NCBI GenBank assembly: GCA_014529385.2
Contig: CM043942.1
Span: 54,498,647-54,562,646, forward strand
Reading direction: 5' to 3'
DNA: 64,000 bases
Origin: Adiantum capillus-veneris
Lineage: Eukaryota; Streptophyta; Polypodiopsida; Polypodiales; Pteridaceae
Part shown: positions 1 to 9,621 of the stretch, piece by piece
How the letters are laid out: each line of letters opens with the position of its first letter
Position numbering within the stretch: the stretch's first letter is position 1
Program-made: the position numbers and the translations under genes
Notes under the pieces: model-generated
What the model was told of the DNA's origin: nothing
The model's database searches: none
What the model saw: only the letters and a program-made list of their open reading frames with translations

Positions 1-192
1 GAATCCAAAGAAAAAACATAGTAAGCAGAGCCCTGACCCAAATGAAGAATAAGTGGTAGATTGGTAATGTTATCATTAAGGTTCATTGGTTTTATATAAT
101 GTCAACAATACAACTAAGCATTCGTTGACAGAGTCAAAGTTCCCCGTTTCTCAATCGTGGCATCCACGTTAATAAGTCGAAAGCCTCTTGGG

Positions 193-314
193 CCGTCATT
201 ATCAACCAGGAAGGAAATCCTAGAGGAACTAGGATTTTTGGTCCAGTAGCAAGGGAATTGAGGGAATGTAATTTTGCCAGAGTAGTCTCGTTAGCTCCCG
301 AAGTGTTGCGATAA
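193..314 (+). pseudogene. rpl14: rpl14 3' fragment (plastid ribosomal protein uL14)
   Basis: The frame from 193 to the TAA at 312-314 reads the conserved C-terminus of plastid uL14, with [17 protein letters not shown] and ending LAPEVLR. Only about 40 of the usual 122 residues are present. The sequence upstream (1-192) does not read as the rest of the protein. uL14 is a large-subunit ribosomal protein, and rpl14 precedes rps8 in the plastid S10/spc/alpha cluster, so its position fits that order. The fragment lies outside the 7.46-kb repeat unit and is present only once in the window. The break suggests a rearranged plastid segment inside mitochondrial DNA. Confidence 0.85.
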
Positions 315-863
315 CTAATGAAAAAAAAAAGAAAGCTCGTTTCATTTATTAGAACTCAAAGAAACTTCAATTCCTTTAAAAATTTGGGTTTGAAGAGTTA
401 GTTGTCGAATAGTCCAATACATACACATATACAAATATACAGAAAAATCTATCTATATCTATTCTATCTATATCTATTTAGATAGATACAACTCAATAAA
501 ACGAAGATGGATAGCCAATGAAAATGAGTAGAAAGGAAAGAACCTTTTTTCCGCCTTGAATATCATTTAGATTTTGCCAAGAGGAAAGGCTGGAGATTTT
601 AGGAATTACTTAAGTAAAAACAATTCTAATAATTACCGATTGATATTTCACGAATAATGATGCCATCTCCACCACAGTTACTTCAATCAGAAATGCGAAT
701 ACGAAAAGAAAAGCTATGACTAGGATACCAGCTACTAAAATGACTAGAGGTATCGTGCAAATCTTACTGGAAGAAGGTTTTTTAAAAAGCGTCACGGAAC
801 ACACAGAGGGGGGAAAATTTTTATGGATGTCAAGATATTTTGGCAAAGAAAAAAAGCCTTACC
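315..863. other. AT-rich spacer between rpl14 and rps8 fragments
   Basis: This spacer is about 550 bp, far longer than the usual plastid rpl14-rps8 spacer, and the 5' part of rps8 is missing. It contains an imperfect tract of ATCTAT repeats at about 448-488. On the minus strand an open frame of 78 codons (610-846) has one hydrophobic stretch (PLVILVAGILVIAFLFVFAF) but starts only at TTG, and I do not recognise it. Homology with the other unit copies begins near 845. Confidence 0.5.
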
Positions 864-1058
864 TTACGTGGCAACTAAACTATAACTATTAGGTACATTA
901 GCAAACCCGGTCTCAGAATCTATTGCGATCATATAAGAATCCCTAAGATCTTAGGGGGCATGGGAATTGCAATTTTATCAACGTCTTATGGACTCATTAC
1001 AGATCGGGAAGCTAGGCGAAGAAAAACTGGGGGGGAAATTCTACGCCATATTTGGTAA
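864..1058 (+). pseudogene. rps8: rps8 3' fragment (plastid ribosomal protein uS8)
   Basis: The frame ending at TAA 1056-1058 carries the conserved uS8 C-terminus: SKPGLRIY, then [21 protein letters not shown] and GGEILRHIW. About 60 of roughly 132 residues remain. An in-frame TAA lies at 876-878, upstream of SKPGLRIY, where a U-to-C edit would give Gln. The 5' half of the gene is absent in every copy, because homology starts at a CCTTA repeat tract. The family's role is a small-subunit rRNA-binding protein. As a truncated copy this is unlikely to be functional. Confidence 0.88.
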
Positions 1059-1170
1059 TTGAAAGGGAGAAACAGGGACAAAAGTTACTTATTTTCACCA
1101 GTTACGTCTTCAATGAAAAGAATTTTTTTGGAGAAACCTGTAATGTAAATAGGAGGTTTACTTATTCCAA

Positions 1171-1416
1171 ATGATGAAGAAACAGAATCTCATTGACATG
1201 GAAGGTACAGTTACAGAATCTTTACCCAATGCCACGTTTTGAGCGTGTTCGGATAATGGATGTCAAGTTTTGACTCATATATCGGGGAGGATGCGACGCA
1301 GTTATATAAGAATACTACCAGGAGATAGGGTAAGAGCTGAACTGAGTCCCTATGATCTTACCAAGGGACGCATCATCTACCGCCTTAGAAGTAGGCATAC
1401 AAACAATAGTCAGTAG
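1171..1416 (+). CDS. infA: infA-like frame with one in-frame TGA (translation initiation factor 1)
   Basis: The frame starts at ATG 1171 (or 1174), 15 bases after an AGGAGG at 1151-1156, and encodes the single S1/OB-fold domain of IF-1: [45 protein letters not shown] and GRIIYRL. Length is 81 codons, normal for plastid IF-1. One internal TGA at 1240-1242 falls where Arg (CGA) is expected after the ATF residues, so a U-to-C edit would restore the frame. The same TGA is in all copies. Missense differences from the usual protein could be C-to-U sites. It lies between rps8 and rpl36 as in plastids. It may be an edited gene or a pseudogene in mitochondrial DNA. Confidence 0.8.
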
Positions 1417-1549
1417 ATTTCGGTATCAGTTTAGATTTTCGGCAGTTAACCAAACCACTTCTCTTGCCAAATTTCCTATCTTGATTAGATCGAAGAAACA
1501 TGTAGCAAACCTACAGGTAGATTTACCCAATTAATTCAAGGTTATAGAT

Positions 1550-1663
1550 ACGAAAATCCGTGCTTCCATTCGGAAAATATGTAAAAAATGTCGATTGATT
1601 CTACGACGTAGACGAATCATGGTAATTTGTTGCAACTCAAAACATAAACAGAAACAAGGATAA
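1550..1663 (+). CDS. rpl36: rpl36 (plastid ribosomal protein bL36) with ACG start
   Basis: The 37-codon frame contains [20 protein letters not shown] and ends [11 protein letters not shown], the full length and sequence type of bL36. The zinc-ribbon ligands C11, C14, C27 and H32 are all present. The first codon is ACG at 1550-1552, at exactly the position of the usual ATG, so a C-to-U edit would create the start. bL36 is a small zinc-binding large-subunit ribosomal protein. It is intact in copies I, III and IV and frameshifted in copy II. A diverged fragment recurs at 42938-42986. Confidence 0.88.
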   Translation, partial: TKIRASIRKICKKCRLILRRRRIMVICCNSKHKQKQG

Positions 1664-1730
1664 TAAATATTTCTATCTGAAAAAGAATATTAATTAAACA
1701 GAGCTTCCCAATAAAAATAATTAATTAATT

Positions 1731-2127
1731 ATGTCAAGTCAAATAAATCGAGAAAAATTCGTTCACGTGGGGGAAAACGCGGAGTTCAAAAGGGAGTCAT
1801 TCATATACAGGCGAGTTTCAATAACACTATCATTACCGTCACAGACGTCCGGGACAGGTAATTATTTGGTCTTCCGCCGGTGCCTGTGGATTTAAGGGAA
1901 CACGCAAAAGCACGCCATTTGCTGCGCAAGCTGCGGCTGAGAATGCAATTAAAGCATCAGTGGATCGGGGTATGAAACAAGCAGAAGTTATGATGAGCGG
2001 GCCCGGACCGGGGAGAGACACCGCTTTGCGAGCTATTCGCAGAAGCGGCATAATCCTCAGTTTCATACGTGACGTGACTCCTATGCCGTATAATGGTTGT
2101 AGACCCCCCAGAAAGAGACGCGTCTAA
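1731..2127 (+). pseudogene. rps11: rps11 (plastid ribosomal protein uS11), frameshifted in copy I
   Basis: uS11 is read from about 1740: [44 protein letters not shown] and ending PPRKRRV at TAA 2125-2127. In this copy a base is missing in the G run near 1853, so the frame breaks between TDVR and GQVIIWSS; copies III and IV have the extra G. The ATG at 1731 is out of frame with the body, so the true start is unresolved. uS11 binds rRNA at the platform of the small subunit. It sits upstream of rpoA as in plastids. Confidence 0.85.
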
Positions 2128-2189
2128 CTAGTGATTAGTCACATCAAAAGGAGAGAAAAAAAAATTACGTATGCGCACGCAAAAACGAG

Positions 2190-2942
2190 ATGTCGACCTC
2201 TAAGCAGGCAATTCAGTGGAAATGCCTTGAATCCAAAATAGAAAGTAAGCGGCTTCATTATGGTCGTTTCCTTGTATCTCCCTTTAAAAGGGGTCAAGCC
2301 AGTATTGTAGGAATTGCCATGCGTAGAGCTTTGTCACAAGAGATTGAAGGGACAAGCATAACACGTGCAAGATTTTGCGGAGTCGTGCACGAGTATTCCA
2401 CAATAACGGGTCTTCAAGAGACAATACATGATGCTTTAGTTAATCCGAAAGAGATTGTGCTTAGGGGCGATTCAAAAGAAGATATTCAAGAGGCGTTTTC
2501 ATCTGTAACAGGTCCTAAAGAAGTAACTGCGGGCGATCCATCATTACCACCTGGCGTCGAAGCAATTGACAATTCGCAATATATAGCTACCATTACCCAA
2601 CCAATATCTCTAACTATTGAATTAGAGATTGAAAAAGATTGCGGATATCGTATAGAAAATCTAGCGAAATCCGGAAAGGGACAATTTCCCATCGATGCTG
2701 TATTTATGCCTGTCCGAAACGTAAATTATAGCATCCATCTATTTGGAAGTGGTAGAGCGACGCAGGAAATCTCATTCATTGAAATATGGACTAATGGTAG
2801 TCCGACACCACACGAAGCACTTAGGAAAGCTTCTGAAAAACTCATGGACTTGCCAACCACCTTCTCGTATGTAAGGGGCGGAGACGTATCTCTCTTCGAA
2901 AATGGATTCTCTTGCTTCCTTTGCCTCCTTGAAAGTTTATAA
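2190..2942 (+). CDS. rpoA: rpoA, plastid RNA polymerase alpha subunit lacking the C-terminal domain
   Basis: The 250-residue frame starts at ATG 2190. It encodes the alpha N-terminal (assembly and dimerisation) domain: LHYGRFLVSPFKRGQA, VGIAMRRALSQEIEGTS, then EFSTITGL-type and PPGVEAIDNSQYIATI, and FIEIWTNGSPTPHEALRKAS. Homology to alpha ends near residue 235 (DVSLFENG); the last 15 residues are unrelated. The usual protein is about 340 residues, so the C-terminal domain that contacts upstream DNA is missing. Several Ser/Pro residues stand where Leu is typical (for example RRALSQ), as expected for unedited C-to-U sites. The identical frame is present in copies III and IV. Confidence 0.88.
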   Translation: MSTSKQAIQWKCLESKIESKRLHYGRFLVSPFKRGQASIVGIAMRRALSQEIEGTSITRARFCGVVHEYSTITGLQETIHDALVNPKEIVLRGDSKEDIQEAFSSVTGPKEVTAGDPSLPPGVEAIDNSQYIATITQPISLTIELEIEKDCGYRIENLAKSGKGQFPIDAVFMPVRNVNYSIHLFGSGRATQEISFIEIWTNGSPTPHEALRKASEKLMDLPTTFSYVRGGDVSLFENGFSCFLCLLESL

Positions 2943-3870
2943 AGGGTGATTCCCTTGCCTCTGCTTCCAAAGTAGCTTTTGCCTAAACATTTTTAGATTC
3001 CTTTGCCTTTTTTAGAGTTTCTAATGATTTTATGCCTTTGTTAGGCACATCTCTATGTTTATAAGCATAATAATAGAATAAAAAAGGCGTTCTTTAAAAA
3101 GATCTACTAAGAAGCAGAAACACACTACTGTAAGCACCAGATGAGTAATAAACAGTAATGAAACCCCCCTAACCTAAAAAAGTTAGTGGTTGGCTTGTTT
3201 TGTTTGCCCTAGCGACACCATTAAGAGGACTGGGTGATTGTGATTAGAGATCAATTCACTGTCGCTTCGAGTACACGACGAGGTTACGAAACCCGTCATG
3301 GCGATAACATGGTAATTTAGAAACAAGGCGTGTATGAGGAACTATCAATGTCTACGGTTTGCGTTGGGATTGCCCTTCGGCACTTCAGGGCTCAACCAAT
3401 TAAACTCTCGGTGTCTACGGCGTTAGAATGAACTTCGTGCATCCATTTATTTCTACGGAATTACCAACGCTAGACTGGACGTATTCGACCATGCGCCCAG
3501 ATTATGCAGGGAAAACCAGCGATACTTTTTAAGAGCAAAGGGTACAGGAACGTAGTGGCGTTCTCAACTCATTCCTCTGATCCCAGTATAAATTGGATCG
3601 GCGAGAAAGGTTAACCCAACCCTGCTTGACACTTTGTGCCCCTCGCTCCCTAGTCTTGGCATAGGATTTAAAACATCGAAAAGGTGGGCTATAGGAAAAA
3701 GCGTAGGGAACCGCTTACTTTAAATAAAACAAGAACTGAAAGAAAGAGGACTGAACATAATACCGGGTGGAAGATACATGCTTTACCTTGCAAGTTGTGA
3801 AAGCTTTCTTCTCAATAAGAGTGAGAGTTAGTGGTATATAGCTTTATCGAAGCCCGAAATGAAACGATGT
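2943..3870. other. Spacer between rpoA and trnR (copy I)
   Basis: No gene recognised. It begins with a run of related CCTTTGCCT/TTGCCTCTGC words continuing from the end of rpoA. It includes a possible hairpin at 3163-3190 (CCCCCCTAACC, then GTTAG) and several GC-moderate segments without long frames. A piece of it (about 3405-3450) recurs, diverged, at 41095-41150. The same spacer follows rpoA in every copy. Confidence 0.6.
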
Positions 3871-3944
3871 TGCACTGAAGAGGACTCGAACCCCTAACTA
3901 CCTGGTTCGAAGCCAGGGACTCTATCCAATTGAGCTATCGGTGC
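3871..3944 (-). tRNA. trnR-UCG: trnR-UCG (copy I)
   Basis: Read on the minus strand this folds as a 74-nt cloverleaf: acceptor GCACCGA, anticodon stem CCUGG/CCAGG with loop CUUCGAA (anticodon UCG, Arg), and T arm AGGGG-UUCGAGU-CCUCU. Acceptor pair 5 is C-A and the other six pairs are good; a C-to-U edit would repair it. This tRNA would read CGA codons, the codon that U-to-C editing of UGA produces here. It lies downstream of the atp9 chimera on the same strand and could also act as a 3' processing signal. Confidence 0.9.
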
Positions 3945-4218
3945 GGGGGGGTTGGGTCAAGGAAAGCCCAACCCTGGAAATGTTTTTTGCGTTATTTCAA
4001 AATGAGTTTACGTAATTAAAGAAAATTAACTCAATTAAAAGACAAAAAAGTCAATCTTTGTCGTTGATGATCTCTCGGTTGGTTACCGAATAATTTAACC
4101 ATCCCTTCCCTAAAAGAAAGTAATTACTTGATATATGTAATCCGTAATATTCGGATTCAGTCGTCAGCTGTGGTTTTTACCCTCCCCAGGGTGTCCGCTC
4201 TGCCCGTGAGACGGTTTT

Positions 4219-5301
4219 TTAACCACGACGTCTACGTTTAAGTTTAAAGGCAGTCCCTTTACGAATCCGGCTTCTAAGCCTATGGAACTTAACGAAAATC
4301 TGGACAGCGTCCCTGGCTTTATTATGAACGGCTTGGATTTTATCCGCCTCCTCCTGCGAAACAGTTATTTCTGTTTCTGGATTCAGCGGCGGCATGTCTT
4401 GCTCAACAAAAACTACTTCTGGAGTCGAAGGCAAGAGCTCAAACAGGGCTTTATACATGTCAATCAAAGGTTGCGCCTGGGAGACTATTTGCGCGGCATA
4501 ATGCGCTATCACTTCCTGGGAGAAGGGGACCTTCAAGAGGAGTTCTATGCCCTCTTCCGGGGACATGCTTAAAGGGAGAGATACCCCAGAGATGAGCATC
4601 AAGCCAGGAATAAGGTCCTTATGGAACGACGTGAACAGACGGGAGTTTGCCTCCTTAAACTGTACCGAAATCTGAGCCCATTCCTGCATTGTGGCTTCGC
4701 TGACTATGGAGGGGTTTAACTTGGCAGAGATAGAGTTTACTAGATTGTTTATTTGCGCAGGCTGCAGTTGTGAAACGAATTCATAACCGTTCTCAGCGCT
4801 GGGCAATCTGCCTTGTTGGCAGGTTTTTAGTATTTTATCACAATCTTGCCAAGTTTCAAATAAGATTGAACGGCAATCCTCCTCCTTTAGTTGCATAAAC
4901 TGTGAATGTGAAGACGCTTGAGTTACTATTGAAGAACTACTAGCGCCCATATTCATACAGTATGCTGTTTCAGCAAACCCAAGCCCAATTAGATTTAATA
5001 AAATTAAAAAAAGAGCAACAAACAAGAATACCTTTCTCAACGAAAGAAAGGAGAGATATATGGTGAGGTTATTAAAAAGAAAGGAGAGATATATGTTGAG
5101 GTTCTTAGAAATAAAGGAGAGATATATGGTGAGGTTATTCAAAAGAAAGGAGAGATTTCTGGTGAGGTTATTCAAATTCAAAAGATTTCTTTTTTTAGTG
5201 AGGTTATTCATGGAACTAAATACTTTTCCAATACCTACTGCTGCTCCTGCTAGGGCTATGGTAGCCGCTCCTACTCCAATTAATTTTGCACCTTCTAGCG
5301 T
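4219..5301 (-). CDS. Chimeric ORF: atp9 N-terminus fused to an unknown repeat/membrane protein (orf360, copy I)
   Basis: From an ACG at 5301-5299 (would be AUG after C-to-U editing) the first 30 codons are the N-terminal helix of ATP synthase subunit c: LEGAKLIG, then [19 protein letters not shown]. At codon 31 the frame passes into an unrelated protein. This has about four copies of an 11-residue repeat of the [11 protein letters not shown] type (33-bp DNA period), then a hydrophobic signal or anchor helix ([20 protein letters not shown]), then about 230 mostly polar residues ending in a basic FKLKRRRRG tail. The proton-binding second helix of subunit c is absent, so it cannot replace subunit c. 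The layout resembles mitochondrial cytoplasmic-male-sterility ORFs. Total length is 360 residues. The frame is intact here and in copy V, and broken by indels in copies III and IV. Confidence 0.8.
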   Translation of the reverse strand, partial: TLEGAKLIGVGAATIALAGAAVGIGKVFSSMNNLTKKRNLLNLNNLTRNLSFLLNNLTIYLSFISKNLNIYLSFLFNNLTIYLSFLSLRKVFLFVALFLILLNLIGLGFAETAYCMNMGASSSSIVTQASSHSQFMQLKEEDCRSILFETWQDCDKILKTCQQGRLPSAENGYEFVSQLQPAQINNLVNSISAKLNPSIVSEATMQEWAQISVQFKEANSRLFTSFHKDLIPGLMLISGVSLPLSMSPEEGIELLLKVPFSQEVIAHYAAQIVSQAQPLIDMYKALFELLPSTPEVVFVEQDMPPLNPETEITVSQEEADKIQAVHNKARDAVQIFVKFHRLRSRIRKGTAFKLKRRRRG

Positions 5302-5345
5302 AACTAATTCTTAAGTGTCTGTGTAATAATAATAAAAAGGTGTAG

Positions 5346-6330
5346 CTAGCACGCAAAAAAAGCACTTTTTTGTCTCAGAAAAGAAACAAAAAGAAATGTT
5401 ATCAACACTTGAAATAAGATTTTTCTTAGTAACTTGTTATTTGACATTGATTTATAATTCAATGCGTATGATACTACTAATGCTATAACTATACTTAAAA
5501 GAATACTTATATCATATTGTATTAAATTACTATTAAAATTGTCAATTAAACTATTCTCATTTATCTCACCTAAATAACTATTATTTATTATATGAAATAT
5601 TAATGGAAATAAACTTACCACTTTTAATAACAATAGTTTTAGGCTTGATAACTTATTACTTATTACTGAATTTACTATATGCGGGTTGAAACACATTGTA
5701 TACCCGACAAAGAAGAAGAAAAAGCAATTGTTTCGACGAAGAAGCGTAAGGCAAAGAAGCAATTAGCTGAGAAACTGCGGTTTCAACGAAGAAGCAATTG
5801 GCAAAGATGCTACGGGTTTCGACGCTGCGGGCGAAGACGGAGAAGCTACTGGCAAAAAAGCAATTGGTTTCAACGAAGAAGCTACGGGTTTCGACGAAGA
5901 TGATTTATGCGTATTTATTGTTAATTTTGGGCCGAGGATTGATCTATCGATTGATCCTCAGCAGCAAGGTAACGAAAAGAATCAGGTGACAATAAAGGAT
6001 CAGCCGACGATAAAGGTTTAGGCATAGGCAACAAACTATCAGGCGTAGACGATATAGGATCGGACACGTTAGATACAGAATCCGGCCTGACGATACAGGA
6101 TTAGGCACTGACGATACAGGATCAGGCATAGATAAAGGATCTGGCACTGACGATACAGGGGGGTTTGGTTCTGAAACCGATAAAAGGAATTGATACTTCA
6201 GTAAACATATTGGTTACAGGCTTATTAACATCTGTTTTAAATTTGTTGTAATCTTTTGATAGTTTATTTACTAATCTAAAAGTATAGTTACATGAATTAC
6301 AAATCTTCAAAAGTTAGCGTTTGTTTAATT
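5346..6330 (-). pseudogene. Ser/Pro/Ala-rich ORF with C-terminal membrane helices (copy I, broken by indels)
   Basis: This is the copy I version of the gene better seen at 20988-22047. The C-terminal 100 or so codons (ending LFVSFLRQKSAFFAC) are open and have two hydrophobic segments. The upstream repeat part is split by indels, including differences in C runs near 5695 and 5930. It lies 45 bp upstream of the atp9 chimera on the same strand. On the opposite strand the repeat zone is also open (a frame from ATG 5602). Family not recognised. Confidence 0.45.
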
Positions 6331-7030
6331 TAAGTAACTTCTTTATTGTATCTTTATATAAGGTCTTATCCCCCGTAATTTTTTTGAAACAAAATCAAAT
6401 CATTTTTTAGAATCTCAAAAACTTGTTTTTTTCTTCCTTCTTTTCTTTCACTTTTTATTATTCTTCGAGCGCTTCTTTTCTTTGAAGCGTTGAGGACACG
6501 AGGAAATCACCACACAAACCACGAAAGTTTCTGTCCCGCAAATCAGCCACTATCGCTACCTGGCTTGAATCACTCCACCGTACGTAGCTGGGTCATTCCA
6601 CAGATCAGGCATGACGCTATCCTTCTCCCCGCTACCTTAGGGCTTGGATCATTCCATCGCGGAGTCGCGGCTCTCCGTTTGGTTTGCTTGCCGTCATTGG
6701 CTTTCTGCGTGGACGGATAGGCAACTCGGTTGGAAAGCTATCTCCGACCTTGCATTGGCAGACTTCCTTCGATACCCAATACAGGAGTCGTTGCGTTGGA
6801 GCACTTCGATAGCTGCGCAGAACCCGGGAAATGTCCATGGGTATCGAAAGCCCCGCCATCCTGCCCTGCCCTGCATTTCACGCGATTATTCTACTATACC
6901 ATTACTTAGCGCTTCCCCAGTGATTGGCGCGGAAGGGAAACCGGCGATAGCACTACGACTACGAGGTCAGGCCCAATGATTTCTCTATCTATCGCGCGGA
7001 ACCCTTGCTGGCATGCGATTACCTGTTTGG
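6331..7030. other. GC-richer spacer (copy I)
   Basis: The first 150 bp are AT-rich. From 6480 the composition becomes balanced, and short frames exist on several strands (60-111 codons) that overlap each other; none is recognised, and they probably reflect composition. The segment is shared by copies IV and V with a few indels. No RNA gene found. Confidence 0.4.
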
Positions 7031-7327
7031 TCAACTAGCTATTACATAGGTTGGCTCATAGCCTGCCTTTAGTTCCGTTTTGAAAGGTGATCTCATAACA
7101 TAAGTCAAAGCGCTTCTCGTGTCCATGTGACAATCCGTATCATATCGAGACAATATGCCCTGACCAATGCGGCCGGCGTAGGAAACCGGAACAAACGTCT
7201 TCGATTCAGAAAGACACAAAGCATCCTTCTGACGTAATAGAATTGGTTGATGGCATGAGCAAACAGCCGGAAGATAACGTGTTTGCGTGAAATTGACGAT
7301 TTGACCATTAGATGATAAATAGATCAT
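7031..7327 (-). CDS. orf95 family, unknown protein (copy I)
   Basis: Starts at ATG 7327 with MIYLSSNGQIVNFTQTRY. In this copy an indel changes the last 13 residues compared with copies IV and V (95 residues). There are several Cys and His (CSCHQ, DCH) but no known motif. It is the most upstream ORF of the minus-strand set orf95, Ser/Pro/Ala ORF, atp9 chimera, trnR. Its 5' flank (TATAATTA then ATG) has diverged relatives at 34735 and 40118, so the start region belongs to a repeat family. Confidence 0.4.
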   Translation of the reverse strand: MIYLSSNGQIVNFTQTRYLPAVCSCHQPILLRQKDALCLSESKTFVPVSYAGRIGQGILSRYDTDCHMDTRSALTYVMRSPFKTELKAGYEPTYVIAS

Positions 7328-8267
7328 GGTTTCTAATTATACTTCGTTTTTCTCTAATAAAAAAGTGAATATTGAAAGGTTGCACGCTGATATCTCAGCT
7401 ACATGGCAGTCTGTAAAGCACAATCCTAGCAAGCGAAGGGATTTCCGGGGAAAGCCCAAGCGATAAAGCATTAGCCATATCAAGAATACTTTACTTTACT
7501 TAAATGTATCTACATTTTGAAACGTAATGGTAGGATTGACGAGCCTGCCTTCAAGAGTCTAAAGATCCCTTACTGTGGCAGCAACGGTAAAGGCAAGCGA
7601 AGGGATTTCCGGGGGAAAGCCCAAGCGATTAAGCGCTATATCTTTTATTAGTACAATGCATCTACATTCAACGTAATGGTAGGATTAACGAGAATGCCTT
7701 TAAGAGTCTAAAGAGCCACGGTCAAAGGCAAGTGAAGAGAAAGCCCAATTAAAGATGCAAGCGTAGCAAAGGTTTTTCGTGGGGAGAAAGCCCGAGCGGA
7801 GCAGCCAATTAAAGAACAATGATTGCATTCCTAAATGGTTAAAGACAGAGAGTTTCACCCGTTTAGTAACCTAGCTATTACGTGATTTGTTTCATCCTTG
7901 GTTGTTTGAGTGAAAATCTAGAATACCATGTAAAATGACGATTTGCTTGCCCACTAATGTTATTTTAACACTCTACCCTAGTTTTTTCATGAACCCGGTG
8001 TTCGCGTGGTAATGGATGGTGCTTAATATTCCTTTTTCCTTTCTTTTCTTGCAACTTTTATAAGGCTCTTTACCCTGGCTGGTGAGTCAGTCTTTTCATT
8101 CTTTTGCTCTGTTATAAAAGGTTGCGAACTCATGGTTTTGCTTTTGTCAGAGGAGCTAGTGCTTTCCAAAGTTAAGTTTCCTTGGTCCCCTTTTTTAGGT
8201 AAGTGCTTGCCTTCTTTTAACTCACTAGTTTGATGCCTAAGCTTATAGCTTGAAGCCTTTTATTAAG
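7328..8267. repeat. Dispersed-repeat block between units (copy I)
   Basis: No gene recognised. It contains two good copies of a GC-rich motif (AAGCGAAGGGATTTCCGGGG then AAAGCCCAAGCG) at 7429-7462 and 7593-7628, and a diverged third near 7770. Beside them is a second motif (CATTCAACGTAATGGTAGGA type) at about 7506-7545 and 7655-7690. The same pair of motifs recurs in copies IV and V and in single-copy mitochondrial DNA at 34461 and 39875-40008. Confidence 0.7.
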
Positions 8268-8290
8268 CTAAAAAGAAAAAAAGGCTTACC

Positions 8291-8487
8291 TTACCTTACC
8301 TACCTTACGTGGCAACTAAACTATAAACTATTAGGTACATTAGCAAACCGGTCTCAGAATCTATTGCGATCATATAAGAATCCCTAAGATCTTAGGGGCA
8401 TGGGAATTGCAATTTTATCAACGTCTTATGGACTCATTACAGATCGGGAAGCTAGGCGAAGAAAACAGGGGGGGGAAAATTCTACGC
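8291..8487 (+). pseudogene. rps8: rps8 3' fragment (copy II)
   Basis: Same uS8 C-terminal fragment as in copy I, with indels at 8350 and in the G run near 8470 that break the frame. Confidence 0.75.
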
Positions 8488-8607
8488 CATATTTGGTATT
8501 GAAAGGGAGAAACAGGGACAAAAGTTACTTATTTCACCAGTTACGTCTTCAATGAAAAGAATTTTTTTGGAGAAACTGTAATGTAAATAGGAGTTTACTT
8601 ATTCCAA

Positions 8608-8849
8608 ATGATGAAGAAACAGAATCTCATTGACATGGAAGGTACAGTTACAGAATCTTTACCCAATGCCACGTTTTGAGCGTGTTCGGATAAATGGATG
8701 TCAAGTTTTGACTCATATATCGGGGAGGATGCGACGTTATATAAGAATACTACCAGGAGATGGGTAAGAGCTGAACTGAGTCCCTATGATCTTACCAAGG
8801 GACGCATCATCTACCGCCTTAGAAGTAGGCATACAAACAATAGTCAGTA
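8608..8849 (+). pseudogene. infA: infA (copy II, frameshifted)
   Basis: Starts at ATG 8608 like copy I and keeps the internal TGA. It then has an inserted A near 8692 and a missing codon near 8737, so the frame is broken. Confidence 0.75.
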
Positions 8850-8984
8850 GATTTCGGTATCAGTTTAGATTTTCGGCAGTTAACCAAACCACTTCTCTTG
8901 CCAAATTTCCTATCTTGATTAGATCGAAGAAACATGTAGCAAACCTACAGGTAGATTTACCCAATTAAATTCAAGTTTATAGAT

Positions 8985-9099
8985 ACGAAAATCCGTGCTT
9001 CCATTCGGAAAATATGTAAAAAATGTCGATTGATTCTACGACGTAGACGAATCATGGTAATTTTGTTGCAACTCAAAACATAAACAGAAACAAGGATAA
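8985..9099 (+). pseudogene. rpl36: rpl36 (copy II, frameshifted)
   Basis: ACG start at 8985 as in copy I. One extra T in the T run near 9062 shifts the frame before the last two zinc ligands. Confidence 0.75.
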
Positions 9100-9166
9100 T
9101 AATAATTTCTATCTGAAAAAGAATATTAATTAAACAGAGCTTCCCAAAAAATAATTAATTAATTAT

Positions 9167-9558
9167 GTCAAGTCAAATAAATCGAGAAAAATTCGTTCAC
9201 GTGGGGAAAACGCGGAGTTCAAAGGGAGTCATTCATATACAGGCGAGTTTCAATAACACTATCATTACCGTCACAGACGTCCGGGACAGGTAATTATTTG
9301 GTCTTCCGCCGGTGCCTGTGGATTTAAGGGAACACGCAAAAGCACGCCATTTGCTGCGCAAGCTGCGGCTGAGAATGCAATTAAAGCATCAGTGGATCGG
9401 GTATGAAACAAGCAAAGTTATGATGAGCGGGCCCGGACCGGGGAGAGAACACCGCTTTGCGAGCTTTCGCAAGAAGCGGCATAATCCTCAGTTTCATACG
9501 TGACGTGACTCCTATGCCGTATTATGGTTGTAGACCCCCCAGAAAGAGACGCGTCTAA
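9167..9558 (+). pseudogene. rps11: rps11 (copy II, frameshifted)
   Basis: uS11-like sequence with the same missing G as copy I plus further one-base losses (for example near 9208, 9400 and 9465). Confidence 0.75.
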
Positions 9559-9621
9559 CTAGTGATTAGTCACATCAAAAGGAGAGAAAAAAAAATTACG
9601 TATGCGCACGCAAAAAACGAG

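Larger units (their letters stand above)
845..8267 (+). repeat. 7.46-kb unit, copy I (forward)
   Basis: This is the first copy of a long repeat seen five times in whole or part. It starts at a CCTTA-rich tract before the rps8 fragment and ends just before the same tract at 8268. Order on its plus strand: rps8 end, infA, rpl36, rps11, rpoA, spacer. On its minus strand, running toward them: orf95, Ser/Pro/Ala-rich ORF, atp9 chimera, trnR. It is nearly identical to copies IV and V apart from small indels. Plastid-type and mitochondrial-type genes lie in one unit, so the unit is a mosaic. Confidence 0.9.

Noticed and set aside
1352..1534. 60-codon frame between infA and rpl36 present in all copies
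   Set aside because: Overlaps the end of infA in another frame and resembles no protein; likely chance.
2486..2692. 68-codon frame antisense to rpoA, repeated in all copies
   Set aside because: Shadow of the conserved rpoA frame; no independent support.
7429..7800. Possible CRISPR-like array of the GC motif
   Set aside because: Spacing is irregular, motif copies vary in length, and the setting is a plant organelle; a dispersed repeat is a better reading.
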